Notes: generated from the sequence alone by a model not told the origin. A stretch of DNA of 64,000 nucleotides from Pelorhabdus rhamnosifermentans (GCF_018835585.1 NZ_JAHGVE010000014.1:1-64000), one strand, 5' to 3'. Counted from the first letter of the stretch, positions 27,831 to 37,544 are shown. Numbers and translations: made by a program.

Positions 27831-29513
27831 CTAGAAATACTTCACGCCCTGTAGCCAGAAACGTCCACTTTTATCAATATCTGATGTCGCCAGACTCTTA
27901 CTAATCTTCCATGCGTAATCCAAACGAATCGAATAATCGCTTGCCCGATTCCAGATGAAGCCAACTCCCGCACCGGTAAGACTGCGCGTATTTGCCGATG
28001 TGTCCCAGGGATTTTTGTTGAGAGTCACTCTGCCATTATCGATGAAAGCCGCTAACTGGAAACTAGGCGTCGGCATGTCCCAACGGAATTCACCGGTCAT
28101 TAAATAACCTTCATCGCCAGAGGCCTCACCCTGAGGGTAGGCCCGTACGCCGTTCGCACCGCCAAGATAAATTTTTTCCGATGAGTCGAGGTTTTTATTA
28201 GCCAACTGTCCGGTAAAGGACAAATGCAAGTTCAACCGATCGGTAACATGTTGCACCCGGTAAAGGCTGAGATTGGTTTTGTTGTAGCTGCCAGCGGTTT
28301 TGGCTGTGACATCCTCACTTTTTGCATCTGCCGATTCCATGCTCAGGTGACCCTGGGAGTAGGTGAGAGCAAAACTGTTGACACCGCCGCTACCGAAACT
28401 ATCACGGCTGTCACCATTCAAACCAAGCATCCAAACACCAGCCCGTTTATCTGATACATAGCCGACGGCATCCTTGCGGTCAAACAATTGTTTACGGTCA
28501 TAGCCGATATGGCCATTTAAGTTAAAACTCCGGGAACGGTTAAGTACGAATGTTTCATAGATACTGCTGGTTTTAGCAATACCATTGGCATTCAAACCAG
28601 CGAATTCGCCGCCTAGCAAGTAGTGCATATGGGAATAGCCCACCCCGAGTTTGGCGCCTTGTCCACCAGTAGGCACGAGATAAGAGAGGGTACAGTCGTT
28701 CATGTCTGCTCCACTGGTTAGTAAGCCGCCAATGCTGGCCATGTCGCCGTTGCCGCTTAGATTATTGATGTTCATATTGAAGCCGACTCTTGTCTGTCCG
28801 GTAAAACGGTTGCCGTAGTTGTCGGTATAAAACTGGCCGTTCGTTTTAGCGGCATCATTGACTTCGACAATGAGATCAGATGTTCCCGGGGCCGCCCCTG
28901 GAACAAGGGTGGCCTTGGCACCGACGCCGTTGGTATCACTTAGACGCAGGAGTGTCCGCTCAAGTGATTCGCTTTGTATGTAGTCGCCGCTTTTGAGACT
29001 GCTCAGTAGGATGGTTAAGTTGCTCTGATTTAGTGCCGAATGATTACGGACGTCGATCTTGCCGTACTGACCGATGACAACAGCAATTTCCACTACGCCG
29101 CCCTTTATGTCTTGAGCGGGAATCACCGCATTGGCGAGAAAGTAGCCCTGAGCATGAAAGTATTTGCTAATCCGACCAGCGAGAGTTTCCAGTTGTCCCA
29201 AGGTAAGCTGCTTGCCCAACGCGTCGCTAATAAGGGACAACAGCTTGTCCTCGCTATATATATTCTGACCAGTAATATGAATCCCGCCAACCATGATTTG
29301 AGGTCCGCCGGTAGCGGGGACGGAAGTCTGTTGCTTAGAATCGACTTCGATACGTGGAACTGATTGTTCCACAGGCACCAGCTTGTGTTCCCCCAACCCA
29401 CTGATAGTTGTACCCGCGTCAGGTCGTTCAGCAGAAAAAGCAGGGCCAGTCAGACATAGTAACGTTACAAAAATAATAAGTTGACTACCGCGTTGCCATA
29501 CATTCTTTGTCAT
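27831..29513 (-). CDS. TpsB-type outer-membrane transporter (ShlB/FhaC/HecB family)
   Basis: A 560-residue two-partner secretion pore. It has a signal peptide (about 1-26, ending PAFSA), two POTRA domains (about 65-225; GGIHITGQNIYSEDKLL and GKIDVRNHSALNQSNL), and a 16-strand beta-barrel with the conserved LGGANGVRAYPQGEASGDEGY segment near residue 470. The barrel ends in phenylalanine, as needed for BAM assembly. It secretes and anchors the TpsA product encoded 11 bp downstream. The start at 29513 follows AGAGGAG; an upstream in-frame start has none. Presence of this protein is direct evidence of an outer membrane. Its leader carries a c-di-GMP-I riboswitch. Confidence 0.94.
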   Translation of the reverse strand: MTKNVWQRGSQLIIFVTLLCLTGPAFSAERPDAGTTISGLGEHKLVPVEQSVPRIEVDSKQQTSVPATGGPQIMVGGIHITGQNIYSEDKLLSLISDALGKQLTLGQLETLAGRISKYFHAQGYFLANAVIPAQDIKGGVVEIAVVIGQYGKIDVRNHSALNQSNLTILLSSLKSGDYIQSESLERTLLRLSDTNGVGAKATLVPGAAPGTSDLIVEVNDAAKTNGQFYTDNYGNRFTGQTRVGFNMNINNLSGNGDMASIGGLLTSGADMNDCTLSYLVPTGGQGAKLGVGYSHMHYLLGGEFAGLNANGIAKTSSIYETFVLNRSRSFNLNGHIGYDRKQLFDRKDAVGYVSDKRAGVWMLGLNGDSRDSFGSGGVNSFALTYSQGHLSMESADAKSEDVTAKTAGSYNKTNLSLYRVQHVTDRLNLHLSFTGQLANKNLDSSEKIYLGGANGVRAYPQGEASGDEGYLMTGEFRWDMPTPSFQLAAFIDNGRVTLNKNPWDTSANTRSLTGAGVGFIWNRASDYSIRLDYAWKISKSLATSDIDKSGRFWLQGVKYF

Positions 29514-29588
29514 AAATTCTCCTCTTACTATAGTTGGCAATTAAGAAAGTTCAAACTACAAACAGCAAACCTTTTAAGAAAAATCAAC

Positions 29589-29641
29589 AAAAAATTGCCA
29601 TGGCTGTAACGAAATAAACTTAAATCGTTGCAACCTGGCAA
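29589..29641 (-). terminator. Riboswitch-controlled terminator in the tpsB leader
   Basis: RNA arms 29641-29625 and 29612-29595 pair over about 17 positions with one bulge and G-U pairs, and are followed by UUUUUU (29594-29589). The 5' arm includes the 3' closing strand of the c-di-GMP aptamer, so aptamer and terminator cannot form together. Ligand binding should therefore prevent termination. Confidence 0.75.
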
Positions 29642-29709
29642 TCATCAGTCACCAATAAGTAGACTCTTAGACCCATAGCTTTGCGTCCTTGCCTTTCAAC
29701 AAGTTTGCC
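29630..29709 (-). promoter_or_regulatory. Cyclic di-GMP-I (GEMM) riboswitch upstream of tpsB-tpsA
   Basis: The minus-strand RNA has the hallmarks of the GEMM-I aptamer: a 5' closing strand GGCAAAC (29709-29703), a P2 hairpin with a GAAA tetraloop (29697-29694), the conserved GACGCAAAGC (29687-29678) followed by UAUGGGUCUAAG, a variable P3, then a GCCAGGUUGC tetraloop-receptor and closing segment (to 29630). Its 3' closing strand is shared with a following intrinsic terminator, consistent with an ON switch: c-di-GMP present, terminator blocked, adhesin made. Class assignment is by motif recall; the ON logic is inference. Confidence 0.88.
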
Positions 29710-29718
29710 AATATAAAC

Positions 29719-29747
29719 TTTATAATGTAATTCTCCACTAATGTTAA
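29719..29747 (-). promoter_or_regulatory. Promoter of the riboswitch-tpsBA transcript
   Basis: TTAACA (29742-29747) and TATAAA (29719-29724) with a 17-bp spacer on the minus strand; the start site would fall directly before the riboswitch. Confidence 0.6.
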
Positions 29748-29873
29748 TTTCGTTAATCCGTATAAAAAAATTAATAGAGACAAAGTCCCTATTAATGACT
29801 TAATTCGACATTTATTGTACAATAGGATATCTTCCATTGCACAATAAAATTGATTCAAATAATCCGTAGCTAT

Positions 29874-30710
29874 TTAATATGACCCGACTGCATAAGTTCC
29901 TAAATTTTTAAACCAAAAACTCTTCTTCTGTACAGCAGCAACAGCCTCAGCAATCACCGCATCATTCAACCTGCCTTCCATATCCAAAAAGAAAATATAC
30001 CTGCCAAGTCCCGTGCGGGCGGGCCGGGATTCAATTCGCGTCAAATTGACATTGCGAATCGAAAATTCCTGCAAGATTTCACATAGACTGCCTGGTTTTT
30101 TACCATTGATTTCACAAACAATGGATGTCTTGCACGGACCGGCCGAACAAGTCTTTTGGGGTACCCGTTCCAAACGCACAAAGCGAGTACAATTCGTTAA
30201 ATTGTCTTGTACATCGTGATTTACAATCGAAAGACCGTACTGTTTGGCAGCCTTCGCACTGCTAATAGCTGCCATTCTGCCTGTTCCTTCAGCAACAAGC
30301 CGCGCTGCCTCAGCCGTACTGTCAACAGGCTTAAACGAAACCCCCGGATAAAGTGTCTGTAAGACATGGCGACATTGGGCCAAAGCCTGAGGATGTGATA
30401 AAATCATCTCAATGGCCTCTGATTCTTGGTCCTGTTTGACAAGCAAATTATGCCGAATCGCTGCAACAAATTCAGCTGTAATATACAGATCTACTTCATG
30501 AGCTAGAATATCCAGTGTCACTGTCACCGATCCACCAAGAGAATTTTCGATGGGAACGATACTGGTATCAACTTCTCCCTTGGCTACAGCCCAAATGGCC
30601 GCGTCAATCGTTACAAAAGGTTTAAACTGCTGTTCATCACCGTCACATAGATGATGAGCTGCTTCTTCACTATACGTTCCCGCCGGACCAAGATAACCAA
30701 TCAATGCCAT
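29874..30710 (-). CDS. pheA: Prephenate dehydratase
   Basis: A 278-residue monofunctional PheA that converts prephenate to phenylpyruvate. The catalytic domain (about 1-180) begins IGYLGPAGTYSEEAA and contains the conserved NCTRFVRL motif with the active threonine. The ACT domain (about 195-275) has GSLCEIL and NLTRIESRP, the phenylalanine-binding signature for feedback inhibition. There is no chorismate mutase domain. The ATG at 30710 has AGGAGG at better spacing than the GTG one codon upstream. Transcription starts in the end of trpG and passes through its own T-box, so it is regulated separately from the trp operon. Confidence 0.95.
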   Translation of the reverse strand: MALIGYLGPAGTYSEEAAHHLCDGDEQQFKPFVTIDAAIWAVAKGEVDTSIVPIENSLGGSVTVTLDILAHEVDLYITAEFVAAIRHNLLVKQDQESEAIEMILSHPQALAQCRHVLQTLYPGVSFKPVDSTAEAARLVAEGTGRMAAISSAKAAKQYGLSIVNHDVQDNLTNCTRFVRLERVPQKTCSAGPCKTSIVCEINGKKPGSLCEILQEFSIRNVNLTRIESRPARTGLGRYIFFLDMEGRLNDAVIAEAVAAVQKKSFWFKNLGTYAVGSY

Positions 30711-30745
30711 CACTTTTCCTCCTCATTAAATGCAAGATAACAACT

Positions 30746-31020
30746 AAAAAAAGCCCTCATCCATAAAAGGACGAGGGCTTTAACTCGCGGTACCACCTTT
30801 GTTACTCGCCCTTACAGCGAGTCACTTTAAGAGTACAGGCCTTAGCCGATACTCCCCTTCTAGTAACAGTGAAGGTCTCTGTCGCTGCCTAATTTCAGCC
30901 GATTTCAGCGCGAAACTCCAAGGCGAACTTCCATGCAAGTCTTTCTGCCCGGTTCTCAGCAATCCCGGCTCTCTGTAAGCAAGCACCCTCACATGTACTT
31001 TTCCTCTTCATCATTTTTTA
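30746..31020 (-). promoter_or_regulatory. T-box leader of pheA
   Basis: The antiterminator signature GGTGGTACCGCG (30798-30787) is followed by an intrinsic terminator whose GC-rich arms (AAAGCCCTC / GAGGGCTTT) end in a T-run (about 30782-30746). Upstream lies a Stem I-like region with an AGTA motif. UUC (Phe) triplets occur at 30914-30912 and 30927-30925 in the specifier region; I could not decide which is read. Uncharged tRNA should promote read-through into pheA. Confidence 0.88.
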
Positions 31021-31039
31021 TAGTAATTAATTTTTAATT

Positions 31040-31068
31040 ACTATACCACGTTATAAGATTACAAACAA
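31040..31068 (-). promoter_or_regulatory. pheA promoter overlapping the end of trpG
   Basis: TTGTTT (31063-31068) and TATAGT (31040-31045) with a 17-bp spacer on the minus strand. The -35 lies in the last trpG codons, so pheA has its own start. Confidence 0.5.
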
Positions 31069-31643
31069 GTCTTATTATTTATTTTTTCTACAAAATTTTG
31101 TAATATTTTTAAACCTTGCGGTGTCAAGACAGACTCCGGATGAAACTGTACGCCTTCTACGTCCAATTCTTTATGCTTTAGCCCCATAATCACACCATCC
31201 GAAGTTTGGGACGTGATTTCTAAACAATCCGGCAAAGATGCCCTGTCAACAATGAGAGAATGATAGCGTCCGGCAACAAAGGGCTGCGGCAGTCCTTTGT
31301 AAAGACCCTGCGCGTTATGCATAATACCAGAAACTTTACCATGCATAATTTCCCCTGCACGCACAACCTTGCCGCCATAGACTTCGCCAATTGTTTGATG
31401 TCCCAAACAAATTCCCAAAATAGGAACCTGACCGGCAAACTGCCTGATGACGTCGGGACAAATGCCACTGTCCGCCGGCGTACCGGGTCCAGGTGACAAA
31501 ATAATGGCCTCCCACGATTGTTTGGCAAGTGCCGTGGCTGTCGTCTGATCATTGCGCACAACAGTCACTGTAAAGCCCAAATTGGCAACATATTGATAGA
31601 CATTATAAGTAAAGGAATCATAGTTATCAATTAATAAGATCAT
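31059..31643 (-). CDS. trpG: Anthranilate synthase glutamine amidotransferase component
   Basis: A 194-residue class I amidotransferase that supplies ammonia to TrpE. It opens with the typical MILLIDNYDSFTYNVYQYV and has the nucleophile cysteine in LGICLGHQTIGEVYGG near residue 80, with the His-Glu pair in VQFHPESVLT. It overlaps trpE by ATGA, so the two subunits are translationally coupled. It is the last gene of the trp operon, an unusual place. It may also serve p-aminobenzoate synthesis, as PabA-type proteins do; no pabB is in the window. Confidence 0.95.
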   Translation of the reverse strand: MILLIDNYDSFTYNVYQYVANLGFTVTVVRNDQTTATALAKQSWEAIILSPGPGTPADSGICPDVIRQFAGQVPILGICLGHQTIGEVYGGKVVRAGEIMHGKVSGIMHNAQGLYKGLPQPFVAGRYHSLIVDRASLPDCLEITSQTSDGVIMGLKHKELDVEGVQFHPESVLTPQGLKILQNFVEKINNKTCL

Positions 31644-33121
31644 TGGTCTTCTGCCTCCTCCATGACCTGAAACAGAGCCTGCCCCTTATCAAGGGACTCT
31701 TGATACTCTTTTTCAGGAATCGAGTCAGCCACAATGCCAGCACCTGTGCGGCTGATCATTTGGCCGTTTTCTACCATAAGCGTCCGAATGGCAATACAAG
31801 CATCAAGATTGCCCCGAAAATCAATGTAGCCAATGGCACCGGCATAAAAGCCCCGTTCATCTTGTTCAAGCTCATGAATAATTTCCATAGCCCGCACTTT
31901 CGGTGCGCCGCTTAATGTCCCGGCAGGAAAACAGGCGGTAAGCACGTCAAGCGCCGTATACTTCGGATCAAGCTGGCCTGTCACTTCTGAAATGAGATGC
32001 ATGACATGGGAAAAGTAGCCCACTTCCAGCATTTTCACAACCTCAACTGTGCCAGGCAGACTGACGCGGCCAATGTCATTTCGTCCCAGATCAACAAGCA
32101 TGGCATGTTCAGCTTTTTCTTTGTCATCAGCAAGTAACTCTTTTGCCAGCCGAGCATCTTGATCAGGTGTTTTCCCCCGTGGGCGAGTACCGGCAATTGG
32201 ACAGGTCAGCACCTTGCTGTCTTCCACTTTTACCAACATCTCCGGTGAGGCACCCACAAGCTGGCGTTGACCAAAGTTGATATAAAACATATAAGGCGAT
32301 GGATTCACTTGACGTAATCGCCGGTAAATGGCAAAGGGATGCTGATTTAATTCACGACAGAACTGCTGGGATAAAACGACTTGAAAAATGTCGCCGGCAG
32401 CAATATAGTCCTTGGCCTTGTTTACCATGTCAATATAATGGCCACGACTCGTTGTAGCTGTATCTGCACCTGACCTTTTTTTCTTACTTGCTTGCGAAGC
32501 ATGAAATTCAGGAAATACAACCTTTTGTTCTAACCGACGGGCCACTGCATGAAGTTCATTTACGGCATTCTCATAAGCAGATTTTGCATCATTTTCTGCT
32601 GGATTTAATGCCAAATAGACCAAACGCGTTACATGCTTCACATGATCCATAATTATCATCACGCGGCAAAATAAATATTCGGCTACGATCATACCATCAG
32701 GAACCTTTTTACCGCGAATGCGCTCAAATGTCGTCACAGATTCATAGGTTTGGTAACCCACTGCCCCGCCAATAAAAGGCGGTAAATCCGTAAGAGGCGG
32801 AAAAGAATGCTGCTCAAAAAAGTTTTTGAGTACTGTAAGCGGCGGACCTGACAATGTCGTCTTTTTATTATTCTCCGTCAGTTCCGATTTCACACACTGT
32901 GCCGCAATCGACGCAAAAGGCTGGGCACCAATAAAGGAATAGCGACCAAAGTTTTTTTCTGTTGTGGCGCTTTCCAAAATAAAGCCCACGTCATCACCGA
33001 CAATTTTATAATAGGCCGATATGGGGGTCTCCATATCGGTGGACAACTCTGCAAATACGGGAACAACGTTATAGTCTTGAGCCAGCTTACAAAACTCTTC
33101 TCCTGTCGAAAGAACCTTCAT
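31640..33121 (-). CDS. trpE: Anthranilate synthase component I
   Basis: A 493-residue chorismate-binding enzyme making anthranilate with TrpG. The N-terminal domain has the LESA tryptophan-feedback motif (GFILESATTEKNFGRYSFIG) and NPSPYMFY completes the allosteric pocket, so feedback inhibition by tryptophan is expected. The catalytic half includes PIAGTRPRGKT, HAMLVDLGRND, FPAGTLSGAPKVRAMEI and SRTGAGIVADS. Its start is two bases after the trpA stop and its end overlaps trpG. Placing trpE after trpA, and not at the operon head, is the oddity here. Confidence 0.96.
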   Translation of the reverse strand: MKVLSTGEEFCKLAQDYNVVPVFAELSTDMETPISAYYKIVGDDVGFILESATTEKNFGRYSFIGAQPFASIAAQCVKSELTENNKKTTLSGPPLTVLKNFFEQHSFPPLTDLPPFIGGAVGYQTYESVTTFERIRGKKVPDGMIVAEYLFCRVMIIMDHVKHVTRLVYLALNPAENDAKSAYENAVNELHAVARRLEQKVVFPEFHASQASKKKRSGADTATTSRGHYIDMVNKAKDYIAAGDIFQVVLSQQFCRELNQHPFAIYRRLRQVNPSPYMFYINFGQRQLVGASPEMLVKVEDSKVLTCPIAGTRPRGKTPDQDARLAKELLADDKEKAEHAMLVDLGRNDIGRVSLPGTVEVVKMLEVGYFSHVMHLISEVTGQLDPKYTALDVLTACFPAGTLSGAPKVRAMEIIHELEQDERGFYAGAIGYIDFRGNLDACIAIRTLMVENGQMISRTGAGIVADSIPEKEYQESLDKGQALFQVMEEAEDQ

Positions 33122-33123
33122 TA

Positions 33124-33918
33124 TTAGACTTCCCCCTGTTCATCCAGTCCACAGCGAATCGACTGAATAAGACTGCGTACGCCTTCAACCCCTTGTTCAC
33201 CAATTGCCTGAACAAGGGCACTCCCTACAATAACGGCATCAGCATACTGTGCTGCTTCTCGTGCTGACTCGCCGCTGCCTATTCCAAAACCAATCGCAAG
33301 AGGCACTTTGGTCGCCTGACGAACGGCAGTGATGACCTTAGCAATGGCGCCGTAATCAACATGACGCACACCCGTGACGCCTGTCGTTGAAATGCAATAA
33401 ATAAATCCTGAAGCCTTTTGACATACCATCTGTATGCGATCAGGTGTTGTCGTTGGCGCGGCAAAATGAATGAAGTCCAATCCCACTGCCTTACAAGGGA
33501 TATCAAATAAATCAGACTCCTCAGCAGGCACATCAGGCACAATGATGCCATCCAAACCAGCTGCTGAAAAATCAGCCATAAATTTTTCGATGCCTGCATG
33601 CAGAATAACATTCGCATAGGTCATGACAGCCAGAGGAATCGTTGACTGCTGACGAATTTGTCGAATGAGTTCCAGCGTTTTTCCCGTCGTAGCACCCGCT
33701 TTGAGCGCCTGAGTGGAAGCCTTTTGAATGACCGGACCATCCGCCATGGGATCGGAAAAGGGAATACCTAATTCGATCATATCAGCTCCAGCCTCTTCTG
33801 CCGCCTTGACAGCCTGCAATGTTGTTTCATAGTCAGGATAACCGGCACTCAAATACACAATAAGACCTTTGCGTTTTTTTGCTTGAAGTTCTGTAAATTT
33901 TCCCGTTATGCGTGACAT
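33124..33918 (-). CDS. trpA: Tryptophan synthase alpha chain
   Basis: A 264-residue TIM-barrel lyase that releases indole from indole-3-glycerol phosphate. The catalytic Glu and Asp lie in [17 protein letters not shown] (about 46-62). The phosphate-binding end contains [12 protein letters not shown] and [10 protein letters not shown]. The start overlaps the end of trpB by 13 bases, the usual trpB-trpA coupling. The length is standard. Confidence 0.97.
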   Translation of the reverse strand: MSRITGKFTELQAKKRKGLIVYLSAGYPDYETTLQAVKAAEEAGADMIELGIPFSDPMADGPVIQKASTQALKAGATTGKTLELIRQIRQQSTIPLAVMTYANVILHAGIEKFMADFSAAGLDGIIVPDVPAEESDLFDIPCKAVGLDFIHFAAPTTTPDRIQMVCQKASGFIYCISTTGVTGVRHVDYGAIAKVITAVRQATKVPLAIGFGIGSGESAREAAQYADAVIVGSALVQAIGEQGVEGVRSLIQSIRCGLDEQGEV

Positions 33919-35102
33919 GATAGTCCCTCCTTCATAATATTTGCCACATGCTGTACGTCTTTATCACCCCGGCCTGACAGACAAACGACAACAACCTCAC
34001 CAATCTGAGTCTTGGGCATCAATTCTTCCAAATAAGCTAAAGCATGAGAACTTTCTAACGCCGGAATAATTCCTTCTATTTTTGCCAACCGTTCAAAAGC
34101 AGCCAGCGCGGCTTCATCCGTAACGGCATGATAAGAAGCAATGCCGCTATCTTTAAAGTAGGAGTGCTCTGGTCCCACACCGGGATAATCGAGGCCGGCT
34201 GATACAGAATAAGCCGGTATAACCTGACCATCCTCGTCTTGCAGCAAATAACTAAAAGCACCATGAAGTATGCCTGGACTACCTAATGTCAGTGAAGCCG
34301 CATGAGCTGAAGTGGAAAGTCCTCTTCCGGCGGCCTCCACTCCCAGCTTTTGCACATCCTTTTCATGACGAAAAGCATAAAAAAGTCCCATGGCATTACT
34401 GCCGCCGCCCACACAAGCCACAAGATAACGCAGTTTTGCATCCACAAGCTGCGTAACCTCCTGCTTCACTTCTTCACCAATGACGGCCTGAAAATCTCGG
34501 ACAATCATGGGATAAGGGTGAGGACCCACAACAGACCCGATAATATAATGCGTATCAGAGACATGCGTAGCCCAGTAGCGAATGGCCTCACTTGTAGCAT
34601 CCTTGAGTGTGCCTGTGCCGCTTGTAACAGGCACGACATCGGTGCCTAACAGCCTCATCCGAAAAACATTCAGTGCCTGACGTTCTATATCTTCAGCCCC
34701 CATAAATACTTTGCATTTCATCCCGAACAGCGCCGCCACCGTTGCACAAGCCACACCATGCTGTCCGGCACCTGTTTCAGCCACAATTTGCTTTTTGCCC
34801 ATGCGCCTGGCAAGCAAAGCCTGCCCTAAAGCATTATTAATCTTATGAGCGCCAGTATGAAGCAAATCTTCGCGCTTTAAATAAATTTTTCCACGGCCAT
34901 AGTGCTCTGTCAATTGTTTGGCAAAATACAGCCGCGTAGGCCGACCGGCATATTCATTAAAATAAGCATGTAGTTCCTGTTGAAAAGAATCATCTTTCTT
35001 TAATTCTTCGTACTTTTCTTCCAGTTCAATTAAGGCTGGCATTACCGTCTCAGGCACAAATTGACCGCCATATGGACCAAATCTTCCTCGTTTATTGGAC
35101 AT
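33906..35102 (-). CDS. trpB: Tryptophan synthase beta chain
   Basis: A 398-residue PLP enzyme condensing indole with serine. It belongs to the standard TrpB1 type: [19 protein letters not shown] at the N-terminus, the PLP lysine in [13 protein letters not shown] (about 89), the catalytic [10 protein letters not shown], the phosphate loop VGGGSNAMG and the C-terminal CLSGRGDKD. It overlaps trpC by 11 bases and trpA by 13. Confidence 0.97.
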   Translation of the reverse strand: MSNKRGRFGPYGGQFVPETVMPALIELEEKYEELKKDDSFQQELHAYFNEYAGRPTRLYFAKQLTEHYGRGKIYLKREDLLHTGAHKINNALGQALLARRMGKKQIVAETGAGQHGVACATVAALFGMKCKVFMGAEDIERQALNVFRMRLLGTDVVPVTSGTGTLKDATSEAIRYWATHVSDTHYIIGSVVGPHPYPMIVRDFQAVIGEEVKQEVTQLVDAKLRYLVACVGGGSNAMGLFYAFRHEKDVQKLGVEAAGRGLSTSAHAASLTLGSPGILHGAFSYLLQDEDGQVIPAYSVSAGLDYPGVGPEHSYFKDSGIASYHAVTDEAALAAFERLAKIEGIIPALESSHALAYLEELMPKTQIGEVVVVCLSGRGDKDVQHVANIMKEGLSCHA

Positions 35103-35886
35103 CTTTCTTTCCCCCTGTTTCCGTTATTTTTAATGCAAATTCCTGTGTCTGCTGCGCAATATTCTTGGCTGTAACAAGCCCTTCACCAACAAGAATGCCT
35201 CTAAGTCCGGCATTTTTTAGCAGCTTTGCATCGCGACCTGTTTTCACACCACTCTCGCTAATCATAAGCCTTCCTTCACGGCAATAAGGCCGCAGCTTAA
35301 AAGTTGTCTCAATATGAGTAGTAAAGGTATTTAAATCGCGATTATTTATCCCGACAATCCTGGCATCCAGTTGATTGACTCTTTCCAGTTCTACCTGACT
35401 ATGAACTTCAAGTAAACAGTCCAAACCCAATTCATGGGCTATATCAATAAAGGATCGTAACTGATCATCATCAAGGACGGCGGCAATAAGCAAAATACAG
35501 TCGGCACCTGCAGCACGTGCTTCATAAATTTGATAAGGATCAATCATAAAATCTTTGCGCAAAATCGGCAAGCTGCTGACGGCGCGAACGTCGGCAAGAT
35601 CAGCCAGCTTGCCGCAAAAATGCGGGTCTGTATGAACAGATAAGGCTCTAGCACCGTTTTGCTCATAAATCTGTGCTAATTCCGGCACAGAGTGCTTCGT
35701 ACATAAGCGCCCTTTGGCAGGTGATGCCAGCTTACATTCGGCAATCAGCGCCCAGTCCGTCCCCCTTAACGCCCGACTAAAAGCAAATGTACCCTGTTCG
35801 AGAACTTCCATAAGCTCGGCTAGCGGCCGCTGTTCCTTGTCCCTTTGTACCTGGGCATATTTTTCCTGAACAATGTGTTTCAGCAT
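35092..35886 (-). CDS. trpC: Indole-3-glycerol phosphate synthase
   Basis: A 264-residue TIM-barrel enzyme that closes the indole ring. It shows the family signature [10 protein letters not shown] (about 51-60), the catalytic lysine in [33 protein letters not shown], and [12 protein letters not shown]. It lies two bases behind trpF and overlaps trpB, inside the compact operon. Here trpF precedes trpC, the reverse of the common order. Confidence 0.96.
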   Translation of the reverse strand: MLKHIVQEKYAQVQRDKEQRPLAELMEVLEQGTFAFSRALRGTDWALIAECKLASPAKGRLCTKHSVPELAQIYEQNGARALSVHTDPHFCGKLADLADVRAVSSLPILRKDFMIDPYQIYEARAAGADCILLIAAVLDDDQLRSFIDIAHELGLDCLLEVHSQVELERVNQLDARIVGINNRDLNTFTTHIETTFKLRPYCREGRLMISESGVKTGRDAKLLKNAGLRGILVGEGLVTAKNIAQQTQEFALKITETGGKKDVQ

Positions 35887-35888
35887 CT

Positions 35889-36506
35889 TTAAACAACTCC
35901 TTCACTTTGCCGAACGGCCTGAACAAACTGCCGAATCTTCTCGCTATCTTTGCGGCCGCCTGTTTCCACGCCGCCTGATACATCAACGCCTTGCGGCTTC
36001 ATCAGGCGAATCGCTTGCCCCACATTGCCGGACGTCAATCCTCCGGCAACAAGAACAGGTTGCCGAATCTGAGCGATGAGAGCCGCTCCCTGCTGCCAAT
36101 CAAAAACTTTCCCTGTTCCGCCAACTTGGTCAGCAACAAGTGTATCTAGCAAAATTCGCTCCACATCATAATCGGCAATTTGAGAAACATCAAAATTCTC
36201 CCCCACTTGAAAAGCCTTGATTATAGGAATGCCCACGTCCCGACAATAATCAGGTGATTCTTCCCCATGCAATTGCACAAAATCGAGCTTACATACTTCA
36301 GCAATTTCCTGAACCTCTGCCAAGGGGCTATTCACGAAAACACCCACTTTACCAACTTTCGAAACTGACTGAGCGATCCTTGCCGCCTGACTGACTGAAA
36401 TTTTCCGTCGACTGGGAGCAAAAACAAAACCAATGAGATCAGCACCCATTTTCTCAGCAATTACTGCTGCCTCCAAGGATGTAATACCACAAATTTTTAC
36501 AATCAT
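35889..36506 (-). CDS. trpF: Phosphoribosylanthranilate isomerase
   Basis: A 205-residue TIM-barrel isomerase. It begins IVKICGITSLEAAVIAEKMG, with the catalytic cysteine, continues with GFVFAPSRRKIS and VQLHGEE, and ends with the phosphate-binding VAGGLTSGNVGQAI and GVDVSGGVETGGRKD. I chose the ATG at 36506 because it overlaps the trpD stop as ATGA and matches the family start; an upstream GTG or TTG inside trpD is less likely. Confidence 0.95.
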   Translation of the reverse strand: MIVKICGITSLEAAVIAEKMGADLIGFVFAPSRRKISVSQAARIAQSVSKVGKVGVFVNSPLAEVQEIAEVCKLDFVQLHGEESPDYCRDVGIPIIKAFQVGENFDVSQIADYDVERILLDTLVADQVGGTGKVFDWQQGAALIAQIRQPVLVAGGLTSGNVGQAIRLMKPQGVDVSGGVETGGRKDSEKIRQFVQAVRQSEGVV

Positions 36507-37528
36507 TGTAAACCTGCTTGACACTTTTGGCTAAAGACTTTGAGTTCTTCCAATTTTCCCAGGGCTGCCCCGCTATCAATGCTATGTGCAGCCACGACCA
36601 AACCATCGGCAAGATTGTTTGCCTGATCGGCTACAACCAGACCTGCCGCCGCATTCAGGAGAACAACATCTCGTTTAAAACCCGGCTGTCCCTGCAAAAT
36701 AGCCAAGGTAATTTTCGCATTTTCTTCAGCTGTTCCGCCCTGGTAAACGTCCTTTTCGCCTACAGTAAAGCCATAATCAGCAGGGTCAATCACATAGGTC
36801 GTGATTGCTCCTTGATTCACCTCAGCAACTTGTGTCGGAGCCTGCGTCGATATTTCATCTAATCCATCGTGGCTGTGCACAACCATAGCCCGTTTCACAC
36901 CCAATGCGACCAAAGCTTCTGCCGTTTTTTGCGTCAAATCCTTGTTATAAACGCCTAAAATTTGGCGATTGGCCTTGGCAGGATTCGTTAAGGGGCCTAA
37001 TAAATTAAACACCGTGCGAAAACCCAATTCTTTGCGCGGTCCGGCAGCATATTTCATGGCTTTATGAAAAGTAGGAGCATACAAAAATCCCATATGAATC
37101 TCCCGAATGGCCTGAGCCACAACATCTGGCGCTAAATCGACGGCTACGCCTAAGGCCGCCAGCACATCGGCACTGCCGCAGGAGCTTGATACACCCCGAT
37201 TGCCATGTTTAGCAATCCTTACTCCAGCACCCGCTAATACAAAAGCCGTTGTTGTGGAAATGTTAAACGTTCCGGCCTGATCGCCCCCTGTGCCACACGT
37301 ATCAAGCAAATCGCCGCTACAATCGAGGGGTTCGGCCTGATTACGCATCGTCTCGGCAAATCCAGCTATCTCAGTACTTGTTTCTCCCTTCATGCGCAGT
37401 GCCGCCAAAAAGGCACCTATTTGGGCCGTGCTCGCCTGCCCAGACATGATGGTAAGCATCGCCTGCTGCGCCTCGGCGCGCGAAAGATCTTCACCTGCAA
37501 CAACTCTACCTAGAAAACTCTTAAACAT
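36503..37528 (-). CDS. trpD: Anthranilate phosphoribosyltransferase
   Basis: A 341-residue enzyme joining anthranilate to PRPP. The PRPP-binding motif is DTCGTGGDQAGTFNIST (about 80-95), followed by KHGNRGVSSSCGSADVLAALG and the GPLTNP motif. It is the first structural gene of the operon, after AGGAGG, and lies directly behind two tandem T-boxes. It is not fused to trpG, unlike in enterobacteria. Confidence 0.96.
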   Translation of the reverse strand: MFKSFLGRVVAGEDLSRAEAQQAMLTIMSGQASTAQIGAFLAALRMKGETSTEIAGFAETMRNQAEPLDCSGDLLDTCGTGGDQAGTFNISTTTAFVLAGAGVRIAKHGNRGVSSSCGSADVLAALGVAVDLAPDVVAQAIREIHMGFLYAPTFHKAMKYAAGPRKELGFRTVFNLLGPLTNPAKANRQILGVYNKDLTQKTAEALVALGVKRAMVVHSHDGLDEISTQAPTQVAEVNQGAITTYVIDPADYGFTVGEKDVYQGGTAEENAKITLAILQGQPGFKRDVVLLNAAAGLVVADQANNLADGLVVAAHSIDSGAALGKLEELKVFSQKCQAGLQ

Positions 37529-37544
37529 AACCCTCGCCTCCTAA

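Noticed and set aside
29667-29858. 63-residue minus-strand ORF in the tpsB leader
   Set aside because: It overlaps the c-di-GMP riboswitch and promoter, has no ribosome binding site and low-complexity hydrophobic composition.
31020-31046. Perfect AT-rich palindrome as terminator of trpG
   Set aside because: No T-run follows on the minus strand and it overlaps the likely pheA -10 region.
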